Shown piece after piece: positions 22,640 through 35,500 of a DNA stretch of 64,000 nucleotides. The notes below the pieces were generated by a model. The model was not told the origin of the DNA, did not search any database, and saw nothing but the letters and a program-made list of their open reading frames with translations. The position numbers and the translations under genes were made by a program. Position 1 is the stretch's first letter. Every line of letters starts with the position of its first letter. Source of the DNA: Euleptes europaea (lineage: Eukaryota > Chordata > Lepidosauria > Squamata > Sphaerodactylidae); NCBI RefSeq assembly GCF_029931775.1, contig NC_079318.1:26798159-26862158 (forward strand), in the 5' to 3' direction.

Positions 22640-22839
22640 AGGGACTCCAGGCTGCCGAACGAGTGGGCGGGGCGTCTGATATGACGTCACTATGCTGCTG
22701 TGTGCGAACCCGGAAACAGGAGGAATTCCCCAGGAACCATTGTTAGGAATCCGGGAAAATAGTAATATTCTCAGGTCGAAAGATGCCGCGTCGTCTTTTC
22801 AGTCTGATTTCTGCTTGAAGGCGCCGCGTCTTTAAAAAG
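22640..22839 (+). promoter_or_regulatory. LGALS8: LGALS8 promoter and noncoding first exon
   Basis: Locally CG-rich. A GC box (GGGCGGGGC, 22665-22673) lies next to a perfect CRE palindrome TGACGTCA (22682-22689). About 150 bp on, AAAAAG followed by gtaaga at 22840 is a strong splice donor with no useful ORF before it. This fits a noncoding exon 1 ending at 22839, spliced to the exon holding the start codon at 26500. The exact start of transcription is inferred. Confidence 0.6.
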
Positions 22840-23077
22840 GTAAGACGAATAAAGTCGCTTTGAACAAAACCTCGTCCGAGAAGAATCGGAGGAAGTTTGA
22901 AAGAGAAGCGAGCTTTAAAAGAGGAAGGGAGACTGGGTCTGATCGGCTGTGAAAAGGAACAGGGATGAAAATGCTGAAGAGGCAACGTGGGCACGCTTGA
23001 GCAGCATTTAAGATGCTAAAAAATGCTTAAAAAGATGCTAAAAAAATTCTTTTTTTAAATGCTTAAAAAAAAAGCTC

Positions 23078-23145
23078 CCACCCTACCAGAAAATATTTTT
23101 GTTAGTTTTTAGGGTGCTACTGGACTCTTGCCCTTTTCTACTACT
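23078..23145. mobile_element. Foldback-family end fragment
   Basis: taccagaaaatatttttgtt ... gtgctactggactcttgccc: right-arm sequence only, in LGALS8 intron 1. Confidence 0.75.
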
Positions 23146-23189
23146 TAAAAAAAAAAGTTATCAAGGCGGAAATCGGGTGCACCCTTACT

Positions 23190-23400
23190 TGGGAGTAAGG
23201 CCATTTATGCACGGGTGGCTTTTGCCTTGGATCTGCCGCTCTCTAGATGTACAGTTCTCCCCATCTGAATTCTCAAAACTCTGCATGGGGGGCTTGTTTT
23301 TGAGTTTTGAGAATGTGGATGGGGGGGGGGGAAACGTGCATCCAGAGAGCGGCAAATCGGAGCAGGGAAAAACAGGCTTGTGCTGTACTTTCACTTTTGT
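23190..23400. mobile_element. Foldback MITE, copy 1
   Basis: ggatctgccgctctctagatg and gtgcatccagagagcggcaa are inverted, around a centre with a poly-G run. Related to 23585-23795. Confidence 0.6.
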
Positions 23401-23584
23401 TTCCGCTTATGCCGCCTCCTCCTGCCTTGCGTAACGCGAGCTCTCAAAAACCAGTCTGGCTCTTGAGGCTTGCTGCACGGGCCTGATCCTACTCAAAGTA
23501 AGACCTCCTGAGTATTAGTAATGGTATTCAACTCTGTGTGCGATAGCGCTGCCCGGGTATTGATTGTGGATTTTAGAACCTGAC

Positions 23585-23795
23585 ATTATTTTTTTGGTAT
23601 GGTCATGTATGCACGGGAGGTTTTTTTTACTTGGATTTGCTGCTCTGCAGATGCACCTTTTCCCCCTTCCGAATTCCCAGAACTCAAAAATAAGCCCCCG
23701 TGCAAAAGTTTTGAGAGTTCGGATGGGGGAAAATGTGCATCTAGAGAACTGCAAATCCAGGGCAAAACCTCCCCTGCATGAATTGGCCTATGTTT
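23585..23795. mobile_element. Foldback MITE, copy 2
   Basis: gcacgggaggttttttttac at the left against gcaaaacctcccctgcatga at the right; inside, gcagatgcacctttt pairs with aaatgtgcatctag. Confidence 0.65.
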
Positions 23796-24349
23796 AAATA
23801 GATCTAGCAGTATGTGTTGAAGAATATAGAACATTCTAATATAGATCAGTAATCTGGGTTGCTGGGATGACGCATTTCTGTGGCTTTTAAGGATTTCATG
23901 GTGTCAGATGGTCACCCAAGTTGAATTCCAATGTACTTCTTAGGCCATTGGCAGGTATCTGAATGAGTCCTCCCTCAAAGACCAAAAAAGCCTTGGAAAG
24001 GGCACTGCCCCCTTCCCCTGCATTTTACTCACAGAAACTCCAAGCCTGGAATGCTGTGGTTGCCTGCCAGTGGTTCCATTTATTAAAGCTACAGGCCCCC
24101 CTTTTATCATTTTGGCTTTTTTTTTTCAACCCCCCCAAGTGTTTTTTTTTTAATTTTCAGATTTTTTTTAGCAAACCTAGGATGTTCATTGGGTTTGTAG
24201 AGAAATCTGCCTTGCCCGTTCACAGCTCCAGTCACCGGATTTAAGTATCAGATTTGGCCAACTTGGCTACTAGAATAGACAAGCGGAGCCCCATGAGAAA
24301 TTCATGGGAAAATTCCCCCACTGGTCACTGCTTAATCCAGTGGCTTCTG

Positions 24350-24960
24350 ACACCCCTAGACACCTTCCTATATCCTTTCCTCTCATTGCCGCCTTGCTGC
24401 TCTCCCTACCTACCCCCCCTCCTTGGCACTCCACTCACCCCACCCTCACATCTCTCCCTATCTACCCCCCACCCTTGCTTCTCTCCCTACCTATCCCCCA
24501 GACAGATGCACCTGTCTACTCCATTGATGCAGGGCTTGCAGCACCCTCACCACTGGGTTAGCCTCTGCAGCTCCTGGGCTCCTGCAGCTTCCGGCCTTGT
24601 TGATGCTGGGTCAGCCTCTTCCCCACCATTGCAGGAGCCACTTCTAAAGCCAGGCAGCCTTCCATGTGTGCCGGCCTCCTTGCTGGCAAGCCCACCTCCC
24701 CCTGAAGATTGCCAAGCTGCTGCCGCCGCTGAACGCAGGCAGCCCTCCGTGGCTCTGGCCTCCTCACTGGCGGGCTCACCTTCCCCCCCCCCCAAGATCA
24801 CTGGCCTGCCTCCCCCCCCCCCCCACTGAAGCCAGGCAGCCTGCTGTAGTTGCTGGGTGCTGGCCTCCTCACTAGCAAGCCCCCCCCCCCAACATTGCTG
24901 CTAAGTTCCTTGCCCCCCAGCCCCTCAACTTCCTCCACCAGCAGAGAAGATAGGTGTGTT
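24350..24960. repeat. C-rich low-complexity tract
   Basis: Runs of C and repeated tctccctacct words. A 191-aa proline-rich ORF here is a composition artefact. LGALS8 intron 1. Confidence 0.7.
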
Positions 24961-24987
24961 GACCGTGCACGCTCAGGTGACCCTCTT

Positions 24988-25295
24988 GTTTTGAGCCAGC
25001 GTGGTGCAGTGGTTAAGAACGGTGGTTTGGAGCCGTGGACTCTAATCTGGGGAGCTGGGTTTGATTCCCCGCTCCTCTGCATGAGCGGCGGGAGGCTAAT
25101 CTGGTGAACTGGATTTGTTTCCCCACTCCTCCACATGAAGCCAGCTGGGTGACCTGGGGCTAGTCACAGCTCTCTCAGCCCCACCTACCTCACAGGGTGT
25201 CTGTTGTGGGGAAGGGAAGGTGATTGTAAGCCAGTTTGATTCTTCCTTAAGTGGTAGAGAAAACTGGCATATAAAAACCAACTCTTCTTCTTTTG
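24988..25295 (+). mobile_element. tRNA-derived SINE, long form
   Basis: gccagcgtggtgcagtggtt, gggtttgattccccgctcct, an internal partial duplication (ggatttgtttccccactcct), then ggtgacctggggctagtcac and aactggcatataaaaaccaa. Confidence 0.9.
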
Positions 25296-25969
25296 GAGGG
25301 ATTTAAATTACTTTCGGAGTAATTTTTTTTTACAGTTATCAGATTTGTCTGCAAGTCTGGGAGGTCTCCCACGTTTGCAAAAAAATCTTTTTTTCCCCCC
25401 TGTCAGTGTGGGCCCAGTCCGCAGATTTAGATATCTGCAGATCTGTTCTCACTTGAGAAATAGATATATAAATGATTTAATAATTCATGCTGGGACCCTA
25501 AATCATAGTCAGGGTCATGCTGTTAGGCAGCTGATGATCTGGTCCTCAGAGTGTGGCAATAGTAGAAGTCAAGGGTAGAACCAGATAGACAGTCCAAAAA
25601 GCTGTTAGTAAGACAGGATTTCTCCTGCTTCCTCTTTTGCCTTATTTATGCTTGTATTTCTCTACCTCGTGAGTTCAGCACTTGGAAAACAAGAGGCTAG
25701 AAGATGGTCTTCCTCTTGCAGGGCAGCTGTCCTCACAGAGCTAAGAGCTTGAGATTCCATCTGGATTTCCCCTGCTACCGTTGGGTTAAAGTTTTACTAC
25801 TCCCAGTACCAGATGGTAGGCACAAGCAATGTCATACTTCCAAGTGGAATTTAATGATCCCTGTTCCAGCAAGGCAGCTCTTACGAGTCTTTGCTAATAA
25901 TGATGCATAGCATTTTTTCCCCATAAAATTTTTATTATTTTCACAATATTTTACTATGTATGCTATGTA

Positions 25970-26205
25970 TGTAACATGATGCATAGCATTTGTATAGTGC
26001 TTTCAAGTGTTCAGAATGCTCTGGGTAGGTGTTATTCTCCTTACAAGCGCTCTGCTAGGTAGGTAAATCTTTTTTTCCTGTATTTGCAGAGGTGGGAGGG
26101 GAGAGTAGGTGCTGAGGCTGAGAGAGTAGGGCTTGTGGAAGTCTACCTGTGAAGTCCACGATTCATAGCTCAGTCTCTTAACTGCTGTGCTACACCAGCC
26201 CTCAC
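25970..26205 (-). mobile_element. Old SINE, probably MIR/CORE type
   Basis: Minus strand starts gctggtgtagcacagcagtt; the far end reads gcatttgtatagtgctttca on the plus strand. Diverged, so family uncertain. Confidence 0.4.
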
Positions 26206-26499
26206 CCAGGCAATAAAATCCGGAACTAAATTGGAGGCACAGTTAGCAACGACTTTCCCTGTTAAGAAGATGATGCAAATTGTTTGCACTTATATTTTAT
26301 AACATTGAAGAAAATGGGTCTTTTGATGTGAGCAAAAGAGTTTGCCAAAGGGGTTTAGCCAGGCTTAGCTATCTCTCTTATCTATAATTTCAGCTAGAGT
26401 TTAGCTCTCTGGTTTTTCAGGGGTTGTTTGCATTATTATTACAAAGGCCCATGTTGTTAGTCATAGGGAACCAGAAGACCTTAAAGATAACAGAAGAAG

Positions 26500-26541
26500 A
26501 TGATCTCCTTGGACAAGATGCAGAAGACAATAAACAACCCG
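26500..26541 (+). CDS. LGALS8: LGALS8 coding exon 1
   Basis: ATG ATC TCC..., [14 protein letters not shown], donor gtaact, phase 0. The upstream acceptor of this exon is not resolved; candidate AGs lie about 26395-26450. Confidence 0.9.
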
Positions 26542-29500
26542 GTAACTATCTCTTGATCATTTTGTTCCTTGTAGACACCAATAGACTTTACCAATAGATG
26601 TTATCTTAAGAATGCGCTCAGACATGTGAGATTCATGAAGTGATAACTTTGTCGAAAATCAGAATGACTACCGTGTCTTTCAGTTTGCAGGTCATTCTGA
26701 TCTTTCTAGTTTGCTTGCGACCTTTGCTTCTATCTAGCAGTACCTTTTCAGTGGGGGCACCTCACCTGTGGAACGCCCTCCCCCTTGAGGCTTATCTGGG
26801 ACCTACCCAACTCTCTTTCTTGTGTCAGCCCACACCCCCACACAAGTTTTTTGGTAAGGGGCTCGATTTTTTGAAATGGTTTTTACAGTCTGTTTCTAGG
26901 CTGAGGACTGTTGTACAAGGATCATTTTCGGCTGCTGTTTTGATGCTGTGGCTGGCTTTTTAGTGGTTAATTTTAATGATCTTTTGCAGTTTTTATGACT
27001 GTATCATGTTTTACTTTGGGAGCCACCTTCGGCAGGTTTCCAGGAGAGGCAACGTATAGTTTATAAACAAATAAATAGTAAAATTAGGTATAAAATAAGT
27101 GTTTTGGTCTCTGTTTGGCAATATATTGAGCAGAAATAGACTGCATCTGTACTATGAGTGTGTGCCAGTGTATATGAAAAGCCATTCCTGTTTGTAAATA
27201 CACCTATGGGGTAAACTCTTGCTGCTACCTCTGACGATTATGGGAGCAACAGGGCTTTTGGTCAGGCTTAAAAGATTCCTGCTATAAACCAAGTTGGGAT
27301 GAAATGGGAATCAAGTGGAGGGGCTTAGAAAGGAGCAACCATGAGGGGTCCTGAAGCCAAGAGTTGTTTGTGGGTTTGAAGAGGAAGAGAGGAACAGTGC
27401 TGCAGGCTGGCCATATTGATTGGCACAAACACCACTGAGGACTGCTCTAGGCCCTGATCCCTTGTAGCGGGAGCAGTGTGCCGGTTCTTGACCCAATGTT
27501 ATACCAGTGCACGAATACTGGTGTGCATACCCCATGCAGGTCGTTACCAGGGACTTGTTCTTCAGAGAGTCAGTTCACAAAAACAGGAAGGGGTATGCTA
27601 GCTATTTTAAAAGGAAATGCATACAGGATGCTGGGGGTGGGGCAGGAAAGGTGTGGGGCAGGGAAGGTGAGAGCTGGTGTGGTGTAGTGGTTACGAGCAG
27701 CGGACTCTAAGCTGGAGAACCGGATTTGATTCCCCGCTCCTCCACATGAGCGGCGGACTCTACTCTGCTGAACCGGGTTGGTTCCTCCGCATGAAGCCAG
27801 CTGGGTGACCTTGGGCTAGTCACAGTTCTTTCTGAACTCTCTCAGCCCCACCAACCTCACAAGGTGTCTGTCGTGGGGAGGGGAAGGCGATTGTAAGCAG
27901 CTTTGAGTCTCCTTAAAAAGGTAGAGAAAAGCAGGGTATAAAAACCAACTCTTCTTTTTGTTTATTTGAATAAAGTTGTTTCCAGACTCAGTAGGGTGGG
28001 CTTTTACCAGTAGAACCTCTGCCTGATATCCGTGCTGGAGAGCCACGACAGAAGTCCAATACTCCTTGGGCTCCTGTTGACTGCCTTAGCAGTGGTAGTT
28101 GGGCAAAGAGCATGCTCGTTCCTCTTCCCATAGACCAGTCTGGGAGCACCTCAAATAAGATCCGCATGCTGGAACAAATGTGACTTCTCTGACATGTCAC
28201 CATGTTCATGCAAAGGTTTGGGCTGTCCTCCCCGCACAAGAATAACTTATAGAAAGAAGAGGCTGGGAAAGGAGGTAGATGGGGCTGACTTCAGGGAAGA
28301 TACGCACACACTCTGCATGAACGCATGAGGTCAGGGAACCGTTGCAGTTCTGGAATGTGCATCCTCAGTCACCCGTGAAGTCAGTCTGGACGCTTTAGGA
28401 CTGTAGGCAGCACACTCCCACACATACGTGGTCTTTCAGGCCTTCTTGACTGAGAGTTCCTTTGAACTAACAAAATTGGCAGCTTGGGCTTCATGATGAG
28501 AGAGGTCCTTCTCCCAAACTTTGCTTCTTGCAATTTAAACCTGTTTCCTCTGGTTAATAAAATATGTGAAAGGTTAAGCATACAAATAAATACTTTCCCC
28601 TGATGCGCGAGGCACTGTAACTTTTCTCCCCTTTTCCTTCATAGGTTGTTCCATATATTGGGACTATCCTTGGTGGCCTTCAGCCCTTAGAGCTGGTGGT
28701 AGTGCATGGGTTTGTTCCAGAAGATTCAGATAGGTAAGGGTAAAATAAGATATTTCTAGAGAGTAATCTTGTGGTGGATGTTGTGGGCGAGCCGGCAAAG
28801 AAATAACAGGTGTGCATGTTTGATTTGGCTTGAGATGCTTTTACAGGCACTGCGTTGTGTCTTGACATTTGGGAATGAAGACATTTGGGAAACGTTTATA
28901 CTTGATTTGCCACTGCACAAAACCCCAGGCTCTGTGATGGAAAATAGCCCTCGTGCGAAATCAGTCCCCAGCCTTTATTTCTAATGCTTATGACTAGAGG
29001 GGTTACCGCCCTTGTATTCCCAGCAATGTATTAAGACACTGAGAGGCACTGTCCTTCAGTGTTAATCCTCTGAAGATGCCTGCCACAGTTGCTGGCGAAA
29101 CGTCAGGAAAGAAAATTCCAAGACCACGGTTACACAGCCCGGATAACCTACAAGAACCAATGAACTCTGACTGTGAAAGCCTTCGAGAATATTTTGATGT
29201 ATTAAGAGTTTGAAAATGTTATAAAAAAATACTGTTCGCACTTTGTTTGGCCCCTTTAGCTGTGAAGATGGCTTCCAACCATTTATAAGCCGTGGTATCC
29301 AAAAACCCTTTTAAAGCGATGTTTTTTATAACGTTTTCAAACTCTTAATACATCGCTGGGAATACAAAGTGCGGTAACCCCTTAGGAAGAGCAATTGGTT
29401 TTATCTTTCAAGGGGGATCATTCCATTCTAATTTCTACTGAGCATGTGAACATGAAGATAGTGATATACAAGAAGATATATAAGAGCTCTGACTTACATG

Positions 29501-32500
29501 GCATGGAGATCTGTGTGTTTGGAAATGTTGACCAGATTTCTGAAAATGTGTTTTGTTGTAGTGGTTGTTCTGGAATTGCTGTAGCTTGGACGAGCACATA
29601 TTCTTTTAATAACAACTAATTAGATCTCTGTTAGGGACAATGTATAGACTGTGGAGATCCTTTTTGTTACTGTTGTTCTGGATTGTACCAGTCCTTTTCC
29701 TCTTCAGGAGTGGAAGCAGTAGAGTTTAGGTTTAATCTAGCCACTGCGTATTTTCAGGTGCGGGTGGTCAGACTGCCCGAGCAATGACATTATCCTCTTG
29801 AGGCAGGCAAAGGCCTGGGGCCTCCTATTGATCTTTACCAAAATTTTGGCGTTACATAATCAGATATGAAACCTGGAGCAAGCATGGGAAGCAGTCATAA
29901 AGTTGCCCATGCCTTCCGTGGATGGTTGGAATTGTTTTACCGCTCTTGCCCAAAGAGCTGAATAGACCAGTCTGTTTTGGTTTCCCGCAAGGTTCCAGAT
30001 GGACTTCCAGTGTGGGAACAGTGTGAAACCTCGTGCTGACATCGCCTTTCATTTCAACCCCCGGTTTAAAAGATCTGGTTGCGTTGTTTGCAATACCCTG
30101 CAGGAAGAAAGGTGGGGCTTGGAAGAGATCACCTACGCGATGCCTTTTGAAAAAGGAAAGTCATTTGAGATTGTTTTTATGGTTCTGCTCGATAAATTCC
30201 AGGTGAGCTGTTTGGGGTTGATGAATGGGTTAAGCGGTCTGTCATGCCTTCAGACCCAATGGGTGTGATCCGGACCAAAGTTAAGCACTGGGTCACACCC
30301 ATTGGGGTGTGATTAAGCAAGGCTTAATTCTCCCATTGAAATCAGTGTGACTTTTGTACCTTTTCAAACAACTGGTGTATCTCTGTATTAGGGTTCTTTA
30401 CATGCACTGAGGGTTAATTTGGTGTAACTATTGCACTGTTGATAAGAATAAAATGTGTGGTTCATGAGGGATAGAGTTCTAAAACCTTGTAGATGGCTCT
30501 TCCATGGCTTTTTGCCACTGATAATGAAAACCAAGGAGCCCCTTGGCACAGAGTGGTAAACTGCAGTACTGCAGTCCCAGCTCTGCTCATGACCTGAGTT
30601 CGATCCCGACGGAAGTCAGTTTCAGGTAGCCGGCTCAAGGTTGACTCAGCCTTCCATCCTTCCGAGGTCGGTAAAATGAGTACCCAGCTTTCTGGGGGTA
30701 AAGGGGAGATGACTAGGGAAGGCACTGGCAAACCACCCCGTAAACTCAGTCTGCCTAATAAACCACCTTTACCTAATGAAGACCAGGAATATAGCCTTCA
30801 ACCTGCAAGAAAGCCTGGGAAGGAACTAGGTGAGTCTGAGCTGGCATTCAGTCTGTTGGCCCCAGGTGCATGCCCTGGGCAGCACAAGGAGTGTCTGGGG
30901 CTTTGCCAGACTTGCCAGTGCCCTCCTCATACCTTTAATTTTGAGAACTACTGGGATATACTCTGTTAATGTATACGGTCCAGTAAACAGGGGAGACATT
31001 TTAGGCAGCAATGTCATAATGAACAGACATTTGCTAGAGAGAGAGGGCAACCTAGGAGGCAGACCTCTCTGTCTGTGGCTTTTGTACGAGTAGAGAAAAA
31101 TTTAACGTGATACTAGTTCCTAAATGTTTTATTAATAATGTTTTATTAAGTTTTATCAAAACTTGTCTGTTTACTTGGGCTGTGCTCTGTATTTATTACT
31201 GTCGTAGAAATAATTCTACTGTCGTAGAAATAATAATTCTCATGTATATACCCGTTGTGCAATTGCACCCATAACTCCAAATCATCTCCCCCACCCCCTC
31301 AGACCAAATACTTGGGACCCTTGATTGAATAGAATATCTTTGTGAAATGCTTGCCTTTATTTTCAGAACTGTTTTTTTAAAAAGAAACTGCCACATTTTC
31401 TGTTTAAAAAAAAGTCTGCCATGTCCCCAAAACGTCTTTGAGTATGGCAGAAGTACAAAGTTTAAATAGCACATTTTTGCTAATGCACTGTGATTTTGTA
31501 ATTCTAATTTATTGTTATGGCCATTGTCCAGCATAAAATAACAAAGCAACACAGGTACCTATATAACATTAATTAAAAATAGAAGGAAAAAGTAAAAATA
31601 AAAAGTAAAATAACATGGCCGAAAATAAACAGATTAAATACATTATCAGCATAATAAAGAATGCAGTGTAAAATTTCTGGTGTGCGTTGGTTCCCCCCCA
31701 CCCCAGGTTGCCGTAAATGGAAAACATTTCTTGCTCTACAAGCATAGAATTGACCTTGAAAAAATAAATACTCTTGGAATATATGGAAAGGTGGAAGTCC
31801 AGATGATTGAATTTATTTCAAATAATGTAAGTTGTTATTAGTTTTAGAATTACTATTAGTTTAGAATTACATCTTATTTTTGAAATCCTGTTTTTACTTG
31901 TTATAATGGGCTGAAGTGGGACACAAAGGGCTGGTTCACAACTATGAACAAAATGAGTCTCAGAGAAACATCAGGAGGAGGGGAAGATCTTGGCTGGAGC
32001 AGTGACTTGCACTTTCAGTGGGGAAGCGCCCATGGCAAACTGTCAGTTTGAAACAGGTTAATGCAAGTCAGAGGGATGGCCTCCTGTTATTCACAAAGAC
32101 ACCCAAAGTTCAATGATTTTTTTTTAAGTGCCTGGCTCTGGGGAAGTAATTTGACATCTTGTTTTTCCATGTTAAATTAACAGATTAGAAGAGACCAATG
32201 TCTTTGCTATTCATCAGTCATACCACTGTCCGATTTATTTGCCACGATGCTTCATACTTGTCCTTTAGCCCACAAAGAAGCTTGGCTTTCACTCCCGCAC
32301 TATCTCATCACTGCCTTGGTGATGAGCCTGAGAATTTTATTTGAAAGCAATTAAAAATCCATCAGTCTTCCAGTTAGCTTGTGAAATTTTAAGAGTGTGG
32401 TACTCAGGGATTGTAGCCATCCCATGAATGTTCATCTCTTGACCTCTCTTTTCTCTGCAGCCTTTGCAAGGCTCTCAGCCATCCTTGCTAGGGGCAACCA

Positions 32501-35500
32501 AGGAAAAGGTGGGAAATGTATGTATTCGCATTCACTGTCTAGGTTCACTGGTGGTATTTGCCTGACCTAACTAAGTGTTCTTTTCCTTTTTGACAGGACA
32601 CAGTACCTGGGGGATCACAGTTTGTAAGTATATTCCTGAGGCTGTATTCAGACTTCACAACTAACAGAGGTTTGTCCATACCAGGCATGAACAAAGCAGT
32701 TTGCCCTGCACACGTTCAGATCTGCCTCACCCTGCCCCTCCTGTCACATACAGAGGGAGGCCATGATCAAAGGCTTCAGAGTTTGGGAAACATTCGATTG
32801 AACTGCAGTTTGCCGAGACATCCTAATGCACAGTCAAAGTGGAGTTTGTATCTCTCCCACAAAGCGGGATTCCAAATTGGCATTCGACTAGAGTTTGGAA
32901 TCACATTGTTGGGGGCTGGAGAGGTGAACAAACTCCAATCTACCCAGGCACCTGTAGACATTATGGCAACCTGGAGCTTGATTTAAGTCTTCCCAAATTT
33001 AGGAGCCTTCAGTCATGCTTTATGCACCATTGAGAGGTGGAAGAGAAGTGTGAGCGTTGCAGCGGGAGGTGTTCATTCCTGTCAGACAAATTGCTCTTCG
33101 TTGTAATATCTGAATGTAGACACAATGTAAATCACATTTGCAATATAATACAAGAAGTTATCAAGGGAATGCATGCTTATAATGCTGGAAGGGTGTGTGT
33201 TTTTTTAGTATACATGTACTCAGATAGAACTGCTCGGTTTAATGCTCACTTTTCCCCCTTGCCTACTTAAAAAAAAGAGGGGGCAGACTATCAGTTTAAA
33301 GAGCTCAGTGGATTTGTGGCTTCTCAGCCCTGTTCAGACTGGCTGCAGCGGCGCATAAGAATCCTTCCTCTCTCTGTTCTGTACAGCCGGGCAATCCTTT
33401 ATACTCACTAATGTATGGATTGTAAACTGCTTTGAAAGCTTAGAAATTGTAAGCAACTTAGTAAAATAAATCATTACTAACTACAGGCTTTCCTGCCTTA
33501 GCCTACAATAGATCTCTTACAGTTCTGTTTCTGAGAGTCTTTTACACATGCTTAAAAATTGTAGAGGAACAGCAAGTAAATGGCTGCAGTTAACACTATG
33601 AAATGTTAAGAGGTCTGAAATATAGATATGCGATGTAGATTTCAAAGTGCTGGGATTTTCTCCTGGACTTCCTGTATCTGACACTTTCTGACATCAAAGG
33701 TCCACACATCTCCCTTAATAAAGCTAATAGTCCCATCTATCTCGCACAACTTTGGCTTTGTTCTCATGGGCTGTGTGGAGCCTGGGAGGAGTAATGCAAT
33801 TCAGGCAAGCAGGCATGGACTCCCTGAAGAAGAAGAGAAAGATTTATTTCTCTGGTCTGGGATCTTTTTAGAAAAATCAATATTCGTTTGAATCTGTGAT
33901 AGAACTTGTGAGTCTTTTTTTTCTTTTCAGAATCCCAGAACTGTTAAATAAAACTCAGATTTACTTTCATAGTTAAATTGAACTTACATAAAACATAGTT
34001 ACGTTCTTACAGTCATGTATAACAGTGTAAGAACTGACTTAAATATACATTCTCAGTATAGTAAGATAGAGAGCTGACAGACTGTCTTGAGAGAACAAAC
34101 CGACGTAACAGCAAAACAGCAGCTTTCAAACTGTCAGCGACGCCTCCTAGAAAGTTTTGCTCTCTCCCTCTAGTAGGTTCAAGAGTCAGGTGCTATTCAC
34201 ACAGCTCAAATGATGCACTTTCAATCCACTTTCAATGCACTTTGAAGGTGGATTTTACTGTGTGAACTGGCAAAATCCACTTGCAAACGATCGTTAAGGT
34301 GCAGTGAAAGTGGATTGGAAGTGCATTATTTGGGCTGTGTGAATAGCACCTCAGTGTTCTAATGCAAGGCGCTAATATCCCAACACTATCCATATATACA
34401 TGCAGACAAGTATTTGAACCCATCTGATGCTCAGTTGCAGGTGTTCTGGGACTGGAAATCTTAAAAGGAAATGGTCCTTAGTGAAAAAGACCACCCTTGC
34501 TGGCCAGAGATGTTACGACGCTTGTGATCCTGCTGCATGGGAGGCCCAGTGTTGGTCCCAATCCAGAGAAAGCCTGGTGCAAGAATTCCTTTGCTTTCCG
34601 CTAACTTCTCAACATTGCGCAGGATAACATGCACCTGGATGTTTAGATTTGAGTCCAGTAGCACCTTGGAAACCAACAAGATATCTGACAGAGGGAGCTT
34701 TGATTCTCAAAAGCTTATACTCCGAAAACCTTGTTGATCTTTATGGTGCTACCGGTCTCGGATCTAGCTCTTTTGCTGCAGCCCATCATGGTTACCCTCT
34801 GAAAATATCTACGTGGATGTTTAATAAGTAACTTTATGTGCTCAAATAAGGGTCTGATAAGGTAACCACTTGTTTCCTGAGTTTCACTAGGCCAGAGTTC
34901 TTTTTAGTATTATTCAGTTGCAGAAAGACACAACCCCCCTGCAAAATGGTGGAAACCAATCGGGGCTTCCAACAAGGAACCACCAGTGTTATCAGAGGCA
35001 AAAGCAGTTGTCACGTAAAGTGTGAATTTTCTCTTAACAAAGTACCTCATCAAATACTGTTTCAAACCTAAGAAAATTAAATCGTGCTCAGGAATAGGTA
35101 AAAGTGGGAAGGGTTGTTCAAGGTATTTCTAAACTTAACTTTATTCTCATGGGATTGAAAAAAGGGAATAAATAATAAGGTGGGAATAAAATTTGGCAAT
35201 TTTCAGCAGTACGTGCATTCCCACAGAATTGCAGACCATTAAAGTGGAGTAAAGTTAACTGAATTCAATTGTATTTTCAGGTAGTTCCTTACGTTGCACG
35301 ACTTAATTCTGCTGTTGCGCCTGGGCAAACCATTGTCATTAAAGGAGAAGTTAATGAAAATCCAAATAGGTCAGTAAATTGACCTCATTCGATTAATGTA
35401 TTGCTGTTTGTGTGTCCGAAATTCGCTCTCAGTGAAATCCTAAGCAAAGTTACACTCTTCTAAGGCCATTAAAGTCAATGAGCTTAGAAGGGTGTAACTC

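Larger units (their letters stand above)
28996..29385. mobile_element. MITE with nested retroelement fragment
   Basis: Left end aggggttaccgccc and cttgtattcccagc, right end gctgggaatacaaagtgcgg and taacccct, are inverted. Inner arms agagtttgaaaatgtt and acgttttcaaactct also pair. An insert at 29037-29196 is flanked by ATGTATTAAGA on both sides (29026-29036, 29197-29207). Confidence 0.8.

Noticed and set aside
24254-24829. 191-aa proline-rich ORF
   Set aside because: Lies in a C-rich low-complexity tract of an LGALS8 intron and has no conserved features.
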